The translations under genes and the position numbers were made by a program. Positions 50,394-59,714 of a DNA stretch of 64,000 nucleotides are shown piece by piece; position 1 is the first letter of the stretch, and the number at the start of each line of letters is the position of its first letter. Where the stretch lies: positions 182,920 through 246,919 of the forward strand of contig FCOH02000008.1 in the NCBI GenBank assembly GCA_001544595.2, read 5' to 3'. The notes beneath the pieces are model-generated. The model was not told the origin of the DNA and did not search any database. It was given only the letters and a program-made list of their open reading frames with translations. Source of the DNA: Caballeronia peredens (GTDB lineage: Bacteria > Pseudomonadota > Gammaproteobacteria > Burkholderiales > Burkholderiaceae).

Positions 50394-51443
50394 ATGAACT
50401 CGAACACGAGCGGTATCGCCGGCACCGCGCTGGCATCGACCGATACGACGAGCAGCTTTTCGAACCTGTCGAACAAATTCGCGCTCGATACGCAGGGTTT
50501 CGACGCATTGCGCGCGCAGGCGGGCACGAATCCGCAGCAGGGGCTCAAGGAGGCCGCGAAGCAGTTCGATGCCGTCTTCACGCAGATGATGCTGAAGAGC
50601 ATGCGCGACGCGACGCCGTCCGACAGCCCGGTCGAATCGAACGATACGAAGTCGTTCACGTCGATGCTCGATCAGCAGCTTTCGCAGCAGATGTCGTCGA
50701 AAGGCATCGGTGTCGCGGACATGATGCTCAAGCAGCTCATGCGCAACGCGGGCGGCAAGACCGACGCGAACGCCGCCGGCGGCGCCAATGCAATGAACGC
50801 GATGCAGGGGCTCGGCGGCATGTCGGGCGGCGGCGGCGATCTCGACGCGAACGCGGGCAACCTCGCCGCGATGAACGCGATGGCGAAGGCCTACGCGGCG
50901 GCGCAGGCGGGCAAGAACAATACGTCGCTTGCCGGACGCGGCTATTCGGCAGCGGATTCGCTGGAACCGCCGGTGCGCGGCAACGGCTCGGACAAGGTCA
51001 ATGCTTTCGTGGACAGACTCGCGGCTCCCGCGCAGGCTGCGAGCGCGGCGACGGGCATTCCGGCGCGCTTCATCATCGGTCAGGCGGCGCTCGAATCGGG
51101 CTGGGGCAAGCGCGAGATCAAGAGCGCGAACGGCGCGACGAGCCACAATATCTTCGGCATCAAGGCGACGAGCAACTGGACCGGCAAGACGGTCGATTCG
51201 GTGACGACGGAATACGTCAACGGCCGTCCGCAGAAGGTCGTGGAGCGTTTCCGCGCCTACGATTCGTACGAGGAAGCGCTGACCGACTACGCGAGCGTGA
51301 TCAAGAACAACCCGCGCTATGCGCCGGTGATTCAGGCGTCGCGCGATGTCGCGGGCTTCGCGCACGGCATGCAGAAGGCCGGCTACGCGACCGATCCGCA
51401 GTACGCGAAGAAGCTCATTTCGATCATGCGGCAGATCGTCTGA
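50394..51443 (+). CDS. flgJ: Rod-capping protein and peptidoglycan hydrolase FlgJ
   Basis: A 349-residue bifunctional FlgJ. The N-terminal rod-cap domain has LKEAAKQFDAVFTQMMLKSMRDATP; after a Gly/Asn/Ala-rich linker the C-terminal glucosaminidase domain has FIIGQAALESGWGKREI (catalytic Glu) and ATSHNIFGIKA. It should drill through murein and cap the rod in the periplasm. It is the last gene of the flgB-J run. Confidence 0.97.
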   Translation: MNSNTSGIAGTALASTDTTSSFSNLSNKFALDTQGFDALRAQAGTNPQQGLKEAAKQFDAVFTQMMLKSMRDATPSDSPVESNDTKSFTSMLDQQLSQQMSSKGIGVADMMLKQLMRNAGGKTDANAAGGANAMNAMQGLGGMSGGGGDLDANAGNLAAMNAMAKAYAAAQAGKNNTSLAGRGYSAADSLEPPVRGNGSDKVNAFVDRLAAPAQAASAATGIPARFIIGQAALESGWGKREIKSANGATSHNIFGIKATSNWTGKTVDSVTTEYVNGRPQKVVERFRAYDSYEEALTDYASVIKNNPRYAPVIQASRDVAGFAHGMQKAGYATDPQYAKKLISIMRQIV

Positions 51444-51621
51444 CGAAGGCGCGCGCAGCCGGGTCACAATGAGCCGATGTTTGCGGTCGCGTTATTGCTG
51501 CAAGTGAGACTGCGCGCGCGTTTTCGGCGCGGGACGTCGCGATTGTTCGGACATTAGGCGACTGCAAACGTTTTACGTTCGTCGGGACGGCGCACCACAT
51601 ACATTTTGCGCGGCTCGACCC

Positions 51622-51648
51622 TAAACTTTTGAAGAGGCATGCCGCTAA
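51622..51648 (+). promoter_or_regulatory. Sigma-28 (FliA) promoter of ycgR
   Basis: TAAACTTT, 11 bases, GCCGCTAA: 14 of 16 consensus bases with the exact canonical spacer. It lies 80 bases before the ycgR start, so ycgR is likely a class III gene. Confidence 0.82.
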
Positions 51649-51728
51649 CCTGAATAATCGAAGTGCCGGGCCCATCGGGGTTCGGACCGACGCGCGAGGT
51701 TCGGGAATGCGAACGGCGCGCGTGCACA

Positions 51729-52499
51729 ATGAACACGGCTAGCACCATGAACACCAATCACAAGCATGACGTTGCCGACGAGGATATTGCGCCGATCGTG
51801 GATTTCGGGCGGCGTAATCCGCTTGAAATCGGCGTGGCTTTGCGCAATCTCGCCAATCGCGGCGATTTTCTGACGGCGCAATACGGCGACGGGCAGATCG
51901 TGACGCGCTTGCTGGACGTCGATGTGACGGCGCATCGTTTCACGTTCGACTGGGGCGGCGTGGCGGACCAGAACCGCGGCGTACTGGCTTCGCAGAAACT
52001 CGTTTTCAATGCGGCGCCGGAGGGCGTGCGGGTCGAATTCACGACGGCGCGGCCGCGTGAGACCGTGTTCGACGGACGCCCTGCGTTCGAAGCAGAGTTT
52101 CCACCGGTGCTTTATTACATGCAGCGGCGCGAGTATTTCCGCGTCGAGGCGCCGGTGCTGGATCCTTATATCTGCACGGGTTCGTTGCCGGATGGCGAGC
52201 GCTTTCGTTTCGAAGTGCATGACCTTTCGCTCGGCGGCGTTGCTTTGCGTACGACGGATGAGCGCGTCGCAAATCTCGAGATGGGCATCGTGATTCAGGA
52301 TGCCGAGTTGCATTTCAGCGCGAATGGCAGGGTCACGCTGGATATGAAGCTTGTTTCGCATCGCGAGTCGACGACGGCGAAGGGCGATCGGCGGTATACG
52401 ATCGGGTTCAAGTTCACTTCCATGCCGGGGTCGGCGGAGAATACGCTCCAGCGGCTCATTACTCAGCTCGAAATGAAGCGGCGGTCTTTGGCGAAGTAA
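51729..52499 (+). CDS. ycgR: Flagellar brake protein YcgR (PilZ domain)
   Basis: A 256-residue c-di-GMP receptor that slows the motor when c-di-GMP is high. The N-terminal YcgR domain (RNPLEIGVALRNLANRGDFLTAQYGDGQIVTRLLDVD) is followed by the PilZ domain with QRREYFRVEAP (RxxxR) and DLSLGG (D/NxSxxG), both needed for ligand binding. The start is uncertain: ATG 51729, ATG 51747 or an upstream GTG, none with a good ribosome site. The sigma-28 promoter supports co-expression with late flagellar genes. Confidence 0.92.
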   Translation: MNTASTMNTNHKHDVADEDIAPIVDFGRRNPLEIGVALRNLANRGDFLTAQYGDGQIVTRLLDVDVTAHRFTFDWGGVADQNRGVLASQKLVFNAAPEGVRVEFTTARPRETVFDGRPAFEAEFPPVLYYMQRREYFRVEAPVLDPYICTGSLPDGERFRFEVHDLSLGGVALRTTDERVANLEMGIVIQDAELHFSANGRVTLDMKLVSHRESTTAKGDRRYTIGFKFTSMPGSAENTLQRLITQLEMKRRSLAK

Positions 52500-52540
52500 G
52501 GGTTTTTTGTTTTCTTGCTTTCGCTTTCGCTTGCGCTTTC

Positions 52541-53169
52541 GTGGAATCCTGAGTTCGCGTCGGTCTATTGGCACTGCCCCTGTGCGGGGCGGCAGTCACT
52601 TTCTTTGCTGCTGCAAAGAAAGTAACCAAAGAAAGCAGCTCTCCCCATCCAAAGTACCTCACACCGGCCCCGGCACAGGCGAAGAGCCTGTGGCCCGGCC
52701 GTAGCAAGTGCCCTCAAAGGTCAACCGATCTTGGCTCGCAACCACTGTGAGATCGCGCCGTTCACGGACTGGCACAGCACCAAATCGCTCCGGCCCGCTG
52801 CGCGGCCGACCGGTCAATCGGGTCCGCACGTGCTTCCTTGCTCACGCGGCCATCTCACTGCACCGGCTCTTCGTTGGTTTCCCTTGCATACCCAGCGGCA
52901 GCGCGCAGCGCTGTGCCGGAGCTTTTTGGTGCTGAACCAGTGCCTTGAAACGCCTGGCTTGTCGGATCCTGCGCGAGCCAAGCCCGGTGCACCATTGGGG
53001 GCACTTGCTAGCGCGTGCCACCGGCAATTCGCCTGTGCCGGGGCCGGTGTGAAGGACTTTGGATGGGACAAGCTGTTTCTTTGGTTACTTTCTTTGCAGC
53101 AGCAAAGAAAGTGACTGCCGCCCCGCACAGGGGCAACACAAATAGACCGACGCGAAAGCAGGATTCCAC
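52541..53169. repeat. 0.6-kb palindromic repeat, copy 1
   Basis: A 629-base element bounded by inverted ends (GTGGAATCCTG ... CAGGATTCCAC). About 190 bases at each end are inverted copies of each other; each arm holds hairpins GCCCC/GGGGC and ACTTTCTTTGC/GCAAAGAAAGT (52598-52623). The centre is not symmetrical. Copy 2 near 63.4 kb is the same sequence in opposite orientation. Frames inside (such as one reading SLVTFFAAAKKVTAAPHRG) come from the repeat and are not taken as genes. It lies between ycgR and flgK. No transposase is present. Confidence 0.9.
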
Positions 53170-53313
53170 GAAAAAAAAACCCAAAACAAACCGAAGCGAA
53201 TTCAGGATTCCATAAAAGCCGGATGAAAACAGGCGAGAAAGAGCAAAAAGCCAAAACCGAAGAATTAAGCCGAAAACCCCACGCTCTTCGGGCAATAGCC
53301 ATTGCCCTATCCC

Positions 53314-53321
53314 GCCGATAA
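53314..53321 (+). promoter_or_regulatory. Possible sigma-28 -10 box before flgK
   Basis: GCCGATAA is a perfect sigma-28 -10 box, 143 bases before flgK. The -35 position has only a poor match (ATAGCCAT). flgK-flgL are often late genes, and the repeat upstream would otherwise cut them off from the flgB-J run, so a promoter is expected here. Confidence 0.4.
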
Positions 53322-53464
53322 TGCCCCCATCGCGACAAGCGCCCAGCTTCCGCACAGAAGCAACGACACAACAGTTAGAACCTCAACTTCCCCGGCAATC
53401 GGCCGATATACAAGGCACCCATGCGGCAGCGCCCGAACCCCCGCCGCCTCACCAGGATTCACGC

Positions 53465-55408
53465 ATGTCCAACAACATCTTCAGCATTGGTCTTTCCGGT
53501 CTGAACGCCGCCCAGTGGGGCCTGACGACGACGGGACAGAACATCAGCAACGCCGCGACGCCGGGCTACACGCTCGAGAAAGTCACGTATCAGGAGTCGT
53601 CCGGGCAGTTCACCGGCTCCGGCTATCTCGGCAGCGGCGTTCAGGCCGTCACCGTGACGCGTCAGTACAGCCAGTATCTGACGACGCAAGTGAACAACAC
53701 GCAGGCGTCGAGCAGCGCGGCCAGCACGTATTACTCGCTGATCTCGCAACTGAACAACCTCGTCGGCGATCCCACCAAAGGCATCGCGCAGGGCATCACG
53801 AATTACTTCTCCGGCCTGCAGTCGGTGGCAAACTCGGCCAACAGCGCGGCCGCGCGCCAGTCGCTGATGAGCAACGCGCAGACGCTCGCCGATCAGATCA
53901 ATTCGGCCGGCCAGCAATACGATCAGCTTCGTCAGAGCGTCAACACGCAACTGACCAGCGCAGTCACGCAGATCAACAGCTATTCCCAGCAGATCGCCGA
54001 TCTCAACAAGCAGATCAACATCGCGACCGCAGGCGGACAGCAGCCGAATCAGTTGCTCGATCAGCGCGACCAGCTCGTCACGAACCTGAGTTCGATGATC
54101 GGCGTGCAAGTCGTGCAGCAGGACGGCAACTACAACGTGTTCATCGGCAACGGCCAGCCGCTCGTCGTCGGCAGCACGCAATACGGCCTGCAGACTGCGC
54201 CGTCGCCGTCCGATCCGAGCGAGCTCACCGTCGCGTTCCAGAGCCGCGACGGCTCGACGCAGACGCCCGCCACGACGCAATACCTCGACAACTCCGCGCT
54301 CACGGGCGGCGTCGTCGGCGGTCTGATCGACTTCCGCACGCAAACGCTCGATCCGGCGCAGGCGCAACTCGGCGCCATCGCGACGAGCTTCGCCAGCCAG
54401 CTGAACGGCCAGAACGCGCTCGGCGTGGACCTCAACGGCGTCCAGGGCGGCGATCTGTTCGCGGCAGGCGCGCCGAACATCCTCGCCAACGCGCGCAACA
54501 AGGGCACCGGCACGCCGGCGGCGTCGATCGTCGACGGCACGCAGCCGCCCACCAACGACTTCACTGTCAGTTTCGACGGCAGCCAGTACACGGTGACGGA
54601 CCCGGCGAGCGGGCAGAAGCTCGGCACCATCGATCCGGCGGTCGGCAACGCGACCATCAACGGCCTGAAGATCGACGTGTCCGGCATGACCGGCGTGCAA
54701 AAGGGCGACTCGTTCACGATCCAGCCCACGCGCGGCGCGCTCGACGCCTTCAAGCTCACGACGAGCAACGGCTCGGCGATCGCGGCCGCGTCTCCGGCAG
54801 TGACGTCGGCGGCGAGCGCGAACACGGGCACGGCATCGATCTCGTCGGCGACGGTATCGAAGGGCTATTCGATGACGTCCGACATCAGCCTCACGTACGA
54901 CTCGGCCGCGGGCGGCTTCAAGTCGAACGTCGCGGTGAACGTGGGCGGCACCGCTTACGCCGCCGGCACGACGATTCCCTACGACGCGTCGAAGGGCATG
55001 ACGGTCGTATCGAACGGCGTCTCCGCGACCATCAGCGGCACGCCGAAGAACAACGACGTGTTCAACGTCGCGCAGAACAAGGGCGGCACGAGCGACGGCA
55101 CCAACGCGCTCGCGATGGCCAATCTGGTTTCGTCGAAGTCGCTCAACGGCGGCACCGACACGCTGACGAGTTCGTACGCGAACTACGTGAACACGATCGG
55201 CAACCAGACCAATCAGCTCAAGGCGACGAGCTCGGCGCAGACCGCGCTTCTTTCTCAGGCGACCACGGCGCAGCAGTCGGTGCAGGGCGTGAACCTGAAC
55301 GAGGAAGCCGCGAACCTGATTCAGTATCAGCAGCTCTATCAAGCGAACAGCAAGGTGATTCAGACCGCCGCGACGCTGTTCCAGTCGCTGCTCGGCATGT
55401 TCAACTGA
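53465..55408 (+). CDS. flgK: Hook-filament junction protein FlgK (HAP1)
   Basis: A 647-residue junction protein. It begins NNIFSIGLSGLNAAQWGLTTTGQNISNAATPGYTLEKV, has the conserved QLNNLVGDPTKGIAQGITNYFSGLQSVANS region and the C-terminal GVNLNEEAANLIQYQQLYQANSKVIQTAATLFQSLLGMF. The variable middle is in line with longer Burkholderiaceae FlgK. It is separated from the flgB-J run by ycgR and the repeat. Confidence 0.97.
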   Translation: MSNNIFSIGLSGLNAAQWGLTTTGQNISNAATPGYTLEKVTYQESSGQFTGSGYLGSGVQAVTVTRQYSQYLTTQVNNTQASSSAASTYYSLISQLNNLVGDPTKGIAQGITNYFSGLQSVANSANSAAARQSLMSNAQTLADQINSAGQQYDQLRQSVNTQLTSAVTQINSYSQQIADLNKQINIATAGGQQPNQLLDQRDQLVTNLSSMIGVQVVQQDGNYNVFIGNGQPLVVGSTQYGLQTAPSPSDPSELTVAFQSRDGSTQTPATTQYLDNSALTGGVVGGLIDFRTQTLDPAQAQLGAIATSFASQLNGQNALGVDLNGVQGGDLFAAGAPNILANARNKGTGTPAASIVDGTQPPTNDFTVSFDGSQYTVTDPASGQKLGTIDPAVGNATINGLKIDVSGMTGVQKGDSFTIQPTRGALDAFKLTTSNGSAIAAASPAVTSAASANTGTASISSATVSKGYSMTSDISLTYDSAAGGFKSNVAVNVGGTAYAAGTTIPYDASKGMTVVSNGVSATISGTPKNNDVFNVAQNKGGTSDGTNALAMANLVSSKSLNGGTDTLTSSYANYVNTIGNQTNQLKATSSAQTALLSQATTAQQSVQGVNLNEEAANLIQYQQLYQANSKVIQTAATLFQSLLGMFN

Positions 55409-55418
55409 GGCAAACGCG

Positions 55419-56654
55419 ATGCGTATTTCCAGTTCCCAGTACTTCAACATGAACGTCGCTTCGATGAGCGACCAGCAGAGCACGCTTGCGTCGATGTATC
55501 AGCAGATCTCGTCGGGCAAGCGCATTCTCACCGCATCCGACGATCCGCTCGGCGCGGCGCAGGCCGTGCAGCTCACGTTGAAGAGCGGCGCGCTCGCGCA
55601 ATACGGCACGAACCAGACGACCGCGCTGTCTTCGCTGCAACAGGAAGATTCGACGCTCGGCAGCGTGAGCGACGTGCTCCAAAGCATTCAGACGCAGATC
55701 GTGCGCGCCGGCGACGGCTCGCTCACCGATGCGGACCGCACGTCGATCGCCAATTCGATTCAGGGTCTGCGCGGCCAGCTGTTCGGCCTCGCGAACACCA
55801 CCGACAGCAGCGGCAATTACATCTTCTCGGGCCTGAAGGGCGGCACGGCGCCGTTCTCGGACAATCCGTCGGGTGTCGGCACGACGTATTCGGGCGATTA
55901 CGGCCAGCGCACGGTGCAGATCAGCGAAGGACGTTCGATTCCGGTGGGCGACACGGGCGTGTCGATCTTCGGCAGCGTGTCGCCGACGGAGAGCGATCCG
56001 GTGTCGAGCGCGAACGCCCAGAACAAGGGCACGGGCACGATCAGCGCGGTGAGCGTGAGCGACACGAGCAACCCGGGCAATGCGAGCACGTACACGATCA
56101 AGTTCTCGATTTCGCAGACGGACGGCTCGACAACTTATTCGATCACGTCGAACCCGGCGGATTCGTCGCTGCCGGCCAATGTCGCATACACGGGCAAGAC
56201 GGACATCACGCTCGGCGGCCAGAAAGTGACGCTCGACGGCGCGCCCGGCGACGGCGACAGCTTCACGGTGCAGCCCGCGTCGTCGGACAACAACGACATC
56301 TTCGCGACGCTCGACAACATCGTGAACGCGCTGAAGCAGCCGACGGGTTCGCCCACCGCGCAAGCGACGCTGACCAACGCGCTGACGACCGCAGGCACGA
56401 AGATCAACAACACGTTCAACAACGTGCTGTCGGCGCAGACGGTGGTGGGCGGCCGCGAGCAGGAAGTGCAGTCCACGCAGTCGACGATGCAGGCGAGCCA
56501 GACACAGACGGCCAGCGACATCGCCAATCTGACGAGCATCGATCTGGTTTCGTCGATCAGCCAGTATGAGTTGACGCAGACATCGCTGCAGGCCGCGCAA
56601 ATGGCGTTCTCGCAGATTCAGAAGATGTCGTTGTTCGACTATATCGGCAACTGA
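55419..56654 (+). CDS. flgL: Hook-filament junction protein FlgL (HAP3)
   Basis: A 411-residue junction protein adjoining flgK by ten bases. The flagellin-like N-terminus (MRISSSQYFNMNVASMSDQQSTLASMYQQISSGKRILTASDDPLGAAQA) and C-terminal LTSIDLVSSISQYELTQTSLQAAQMAFSQIQKMSLFDYIG are both typical FlgL. The middle is a beta-rich variable domain. Confidence 0.97.
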   Translation: MRISSSQYFNMNVASMSDQQSTLASMYQQISSGKRILTASDDPLGAAQAVQLTLKSGALAQYGTNQTTALSSLQQEDSTLGSVSDVLQSIQTQIVRAGDGSLTDADRTSIANSIQGLRGQLFGLANTTDSSGNYIFSGLKGGTAPFSDNPSGVGTTYSGDYGQRTVQISEGRSIPVGDTGVSIFGSVSPTESDPVSSANAQNKGTGTISAVSVSDTSNPGNASTYTIKFSISQTDGSTTYSITSNPADSSLPANVAYTGKTDITLGGQKVTLDGAPGDGDSFTVQPASSDNNDIFATLDNIVNALKQPTGSPTAQATLTNALTTAGTKINNTFNNVLSAQTVVGGREQEVQSTQSTMQASQTQTASDIANLTSIDLVSSISQYELTQTSLQAAQMAFSQIQKMSLFDYIGN

Positions 56655-56668
56655 TCGCGCCGTATGCC

Positions 56669-56699
56669 GCGGAGGCGCACACGCACCGTGCGCCTCCGC
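56669..56699. terminator. Strong hairpin after flgL (no T run)
   Basis: GCGGAGGCGCAC and GTGCGCCTCCGC form a perfect 12-bp stem with a 7-base loop, 15 bases after the flgL stop. No T run follows. It may still end or protect the flgKL message. Confidence 0.5.
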
Positions 56700-56938
56700 A
56701 GCCCACACTCCTCGGGCGATTCAGGGCCCGATCCACTCCGCCGACAATCGTCATCGTCGGACACGGAACACGCGCGCCCGCCGCCTTTCCGCTCACACCA
56801 CTTTTCCGAAACGGTCCGTTTCGGCGCGTTTGCCGCGCAAATGGGTTTTGTCCTATGCACGCGGCTCGCGCTCGCTAATAAGCTTTCGATCGGTTGAAAA
56901 ATGTGTCGAACCGAACCCGTCGGAGACTTGCGGAGAAC

Positions 56939-58633
56939 ATGGAAGAAGCGATCAAGACAGCGGAGCGCCGCGCGCGCGACCCCGAATTCGTGCAACGCTA
57001 TCTGGCGGGCGAAGGCATCGATCTCGCGCCGGACGGGTCGATCCTCAGACCGCTGAGCCATCTCTTTCCGCGCGTCTCGCGCGTGCTCTGGTGGAATACG
57101 TCGCTGGGCGGCGAAGCCTATATGGCGGCCATCAAAGATACATCGCTCGACTTCGTTCACGCGCACCGCTGTCTGGCCGCGCAGGCCGATCCCGCGCAGT
57201 CGCTCGCGCGCTGGCTCGATCTGCTCAGGCCCGGCGGTCATGTGATCGTCACCGTGCCGAACGAAGGCAGCCACGCGCCGCACCAATGGAGCTTCTCGAT
57301 CGGCAACGCGGCGAGCGCTTCGCCACGCTGCATCGACGTGCTCGAACTCATGAAGAAGGTGGCGCATGTCGCCCAGTACGAGCGGCTCGCGCTGGTTCGC
57401 GACGGCTCGGCGGACGCATCGGCCGAAAGCAACATCGAACTCGTGCTGCGCAAGCGCGCCGTGCAAAGCGCGCAGGAATGCGTGAACGCGTTCGTCAGAG
57501 CGCAAAGCGCGCAGGCGTGCATCGCGGCGTGCTACGCGGCGATCGAGACCTATCCGTTTCGCTACGACGTCCATCATATGGCGATGCTCGAACTGCTCCA
57601 TCGGCGCGAGCTGTCGCACATGGACGCCGTGCTCGCGCACGCGCGCGAGCACATGCCGCACGATCACGCGGCGCGACTCCATCACACGCTTCACGTCATC
57701 GGGCGGGGGCGCCTGAACGAAGGCTTCACGCTGCGCGAGCAACTGCCCTCGCTCGCGCTCTGGCAGCGGCGCACGAAGGCCGAGCCGCCGCGGGACACGC
57801 CGGCATGGAAGGGCGAACCGCTCGCCGGCAAACGCATCGTCATCTGGAGCGAATTCGGGCTCGGCGACGAGATCTTCTTCTTCCGCTTCGCCCGGATTCT
57901 GCGCGAGCAGGCGGGCGCGGCGAGCGTCAGCGTCGTGTGCCAGTCGCCGCTCACGGGACTCTTCGAAGCGTCGGGCGAAGCGGACGCGGTCATCGACCTG
58001 AAAGACGCCGGATCGATCCCACCGCACGATTTCTGGGTCTATCCCCACGCGATCCCTGCGTATTTGCCGCTCGATCTCGAAGCGCTGCCGCAATCGGTGC
58101 CGTATCTGCGCGCGCCGGCTGAGCCCGCGCCCGGCATGACGCAACTCGACGCGCGCACCGTGAAAGTCGGGCTCGCGTTCAAGGGCGACCCGACGCACGA
58201 GAACGATGCCGCGCGCTCGATGCCGTCGATCTCCCTGCTCGATCCGTTGTTCGCGATCGAAGGTGTCGAGTTCTACAGCCTGCAAAAGGGCGCGGGCGCG
58301 GATGAAGCAGCGGATTACGCGAAGCGCTTGCCGAACTTCCACGACATCGGCGCGCAAGTGACGAGCATGGACGAAACTGCCAGCGCGATCGCAGCGCTCG
58401 ATGTCATCGTGACTGTGGATACTTCCGTCGCCCACGTGGCGGGCGCGCTCGGCAAGCCGGTCTGGCTGATGCTCCCCGCGTTCGGCGACTGGCGCTGGCA
58501 CTATCTCCGCGAGGACAGCCCGTGGTATCCGACCATGCGTCTGTTGCGCCAGGAGCGCACGGTGCACTGGCAAGACATCGTGGCGCGCATCGGTGTGTGG
58601 CTCGGGGAATGGGCGGCGGAGCGGCGGCGCTAG
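56939..58633 (+). CDS. Methyltransferase-like / glycosyltransferase-9-like fusion
   Basis: A 564-residue protein between flgL and fliR. Residues ~50-125 resemble the second half of a class I SAM methyltransferase (LDFVHAHRCLAA, LLRPGGHVIVTVPNE, HQWSFSI), but the first-half GxGxG loop is absent. Residues ~180-275 look helical, perhaps TPR-like. Residues ~290-564 resemble the GT-B/heptosyltransferase group (IVIWSEFGLGDEIFFFRFAR, VDTSVAHVAGALGKPVWLML, DSPWYPTMRLLRQ). A flagellin or hook modification role is inferred from position only. ATG 56939 has GGAG nearby; its end overlaps the fliR end by four bases. Confidence 0.8.
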   Translation: MEEAIKTAERRARDPEFVQRYLAGEGIDLAPDGSILRPLSHLFPRVSRVLWWNTSLGGEAYMAAIKDTSLDFVHAHRCLAAQADPAQSLARWLDLLRPGGHVIVTVPNEGSHAPHQWSFSIGNAASASPRCIDVLELMKKVAHVAQYERLALVRDGSADASAESNIELVLRKRAVQSAQECVNAFVRAQSAQACIAACYAAIETYPFRYDVHHMAMLELLHRRELSHMDAVLAHAREHMPHDHAARLHHTLHVIGRGRLNEGFTLREQLPSLALWQRRTKAEPPRDTPAWKGEPLAGKRIVIWSEFGLGDEIFFFRFARILREQAGAASVSVVCQSPLTGLFEASGEADAVIDLKDAGSIPPHDFWVYPHAIPAYLPLDLEALPQSVPYLRAPAEPAPGMTQLDARTVKVGLAFKGDPTHENDAARSMPSISLLDPLFAIEGVEFYSLQKGAGADEAADYAKRLPNFHDIGAQVTSMDETASAIAALDVIVTVDTSVAHVAGALGKPVWLMLPAFGDWRWHYLREDSPWYPTMRLLRQERTVHWQDIVARIGVWLGEWAAERRR

Positions 58634-59424
58634 AACATCGCGCCGGTGACGCGTCCCACCTGGGCGATTCCCACATCGAAAATCCGCTGAAAGAACGGCA
58701 TCAGGTTCGGCACCATGAGTTGCAGCAAAAGCAGCCCGACGAGCATCGTCACCGGAAAGCCGACCTGAAAAATCCCGATCTGCGGCGCGGCCCGATTGAG
58801 AATGCCCAGCGCGAGATTCGCGATCAGAAGCGCGGCCACCACCGGCAACGCCAGCAACAATCCCGTTGAAAACACGCTCGCGCCGTAGCCGACCAGAATC
58901 CGCCAGCCTTGCGCATGCGACGCGGCCGCGACGACATTCGCCTCGACCGGCACACTCTGAAACGTGGCGATGAGCGCGCTCAGCAACTGCAGATGGCCGT
59001 CGAACACGAGAAACGCCAGCATCGCGAGCGTGTTGAGATAGCGCGACACCACCACCGCGTTGCCGCCCGCGCGCGGATCGTAGAGCATCGCGAAGCCGAG
59101 GCCCATCTGCTGGCCGATGAACTCGCCGGCTGCATCGACGGCGGCGAACGCGATCTGCATCGTCAGGCCGATGGCCCCGCCGATCAGAAACTGATTCACG
59201 ATGATCCACACGCCCGCCGCCGAAAACACCGTGGCCTGAGGCATGGCACCGAGCGTCGGCGCGACGATCAGCGAAACGAACGCGGCGAGCGCGATTTTCA
59301 CGCGCATCGGGATCGCCATGTGGCTCAGGACGGGCGCGGTCGCGATCAGCGCGAGGATGCGCACGAACGGCCAGAGGAACGCCGTGAGCCAGCCGTTCAG
59401 TTGCGCGTAGGTGACGGAGAACAT
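58630..59424 (-). CDS. fliR: Flagellar export gate protein FliR
   Basis: A 264-residue membrane subunit of the export gate with about six hydrophobic segments (LTAFLWPFVRILALIATAPVL; IIVNQFLIGGAIGLTMQIAFAAVDAAGEFIGQQMGLGFA; LALPVVAALLIANLALGIL). The conserved GEFIGQQMGLGFAMLYDPR region is clear. It follows fliQ by ten bases. The last four bases overlap the end of the opposite-strand fusion gene. Confidence 0.96.
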   Translation of the reverse strand: MFSVTYAQLNGWLTAFLWPFVRILALIATAPVLSHMAIPMRVKIALAAFVSLIVAPTLGAMPQATVFSAAGVWIIVNQFLIGGAIGLTMQIAFAAVDAAGEFIGQQMGLGFAMLYDPRAGGNAVVVSRYLNTLAMLAFLVFDGHLQLLSALIATFQSVPVEANVVAAASHAQGWRILVGYGASVFSTGLLLALPVVAALLIANLALGILNRAAPQIGIFQVGFPVTMLVGLLLLQLMVPNLMPFFQRIFDVGIAQVGRVTGAMF

Positions 59425-59434
59425 CGATGGAAGC

Positions 59435-59704
59435 TCAGCCCGCGATCGCCGGCGTGATCGTGAAGACGTGGCGCATGTAGTCGAGCAACGTCGCGAGCAT
59501 CCAGGGACCGGCGATCACGAGCGTCACCGCCACGGCGATCAGCTTCGGGATGAACGACAGCGTCGATTCGTTGATCTGCGTGGCCGCCTGGAACAGGCTC
59601 ACCACCAGGCCGACGACCAGCGCCACGAGCAACAGCGGCGCGGCCAACAACAGGGCGACGTACATCGCCTGATGGGCCATCGTCATGACGGATTCGGGTG
59701 TCAT
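59435..59704 (-). CDS. fliQ: Flagellar export gate protein FliQ
   Basis: An 89-residue two-span membrane protein of the export gate: MTPESVMTMAHQAMYVALLLAAPLLLVALVVGLVVSLFQAATQINESTLSFIPKL is the standard sequence. GAGGAG stands before the ATG. It lies between fliP and fliR with ten-base gaps on both sides. Confidence 0.98.
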   Translation of the reverse strand: MTPESVMTMAHQAMYVALLLAAPLLLVALVVGLVVSLFQAATQINESTLSFIPKLIAVAVTLVIAGPWMLATLLDYMRHVFTITPAIAG

Positions 59705-59714
59705 GCGCGTCTCC

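Noticed and set aside
53015..53215. Small frames in the 0.6-kb repeat, e.g. one reading SLVTFFAAAKKVTAAPHRG
   Set aside because: They occur identically in the other copy because the DNA is repeated, follow hairpin sequences, and lack ribosome sites. The repeat is better read as non-coding.
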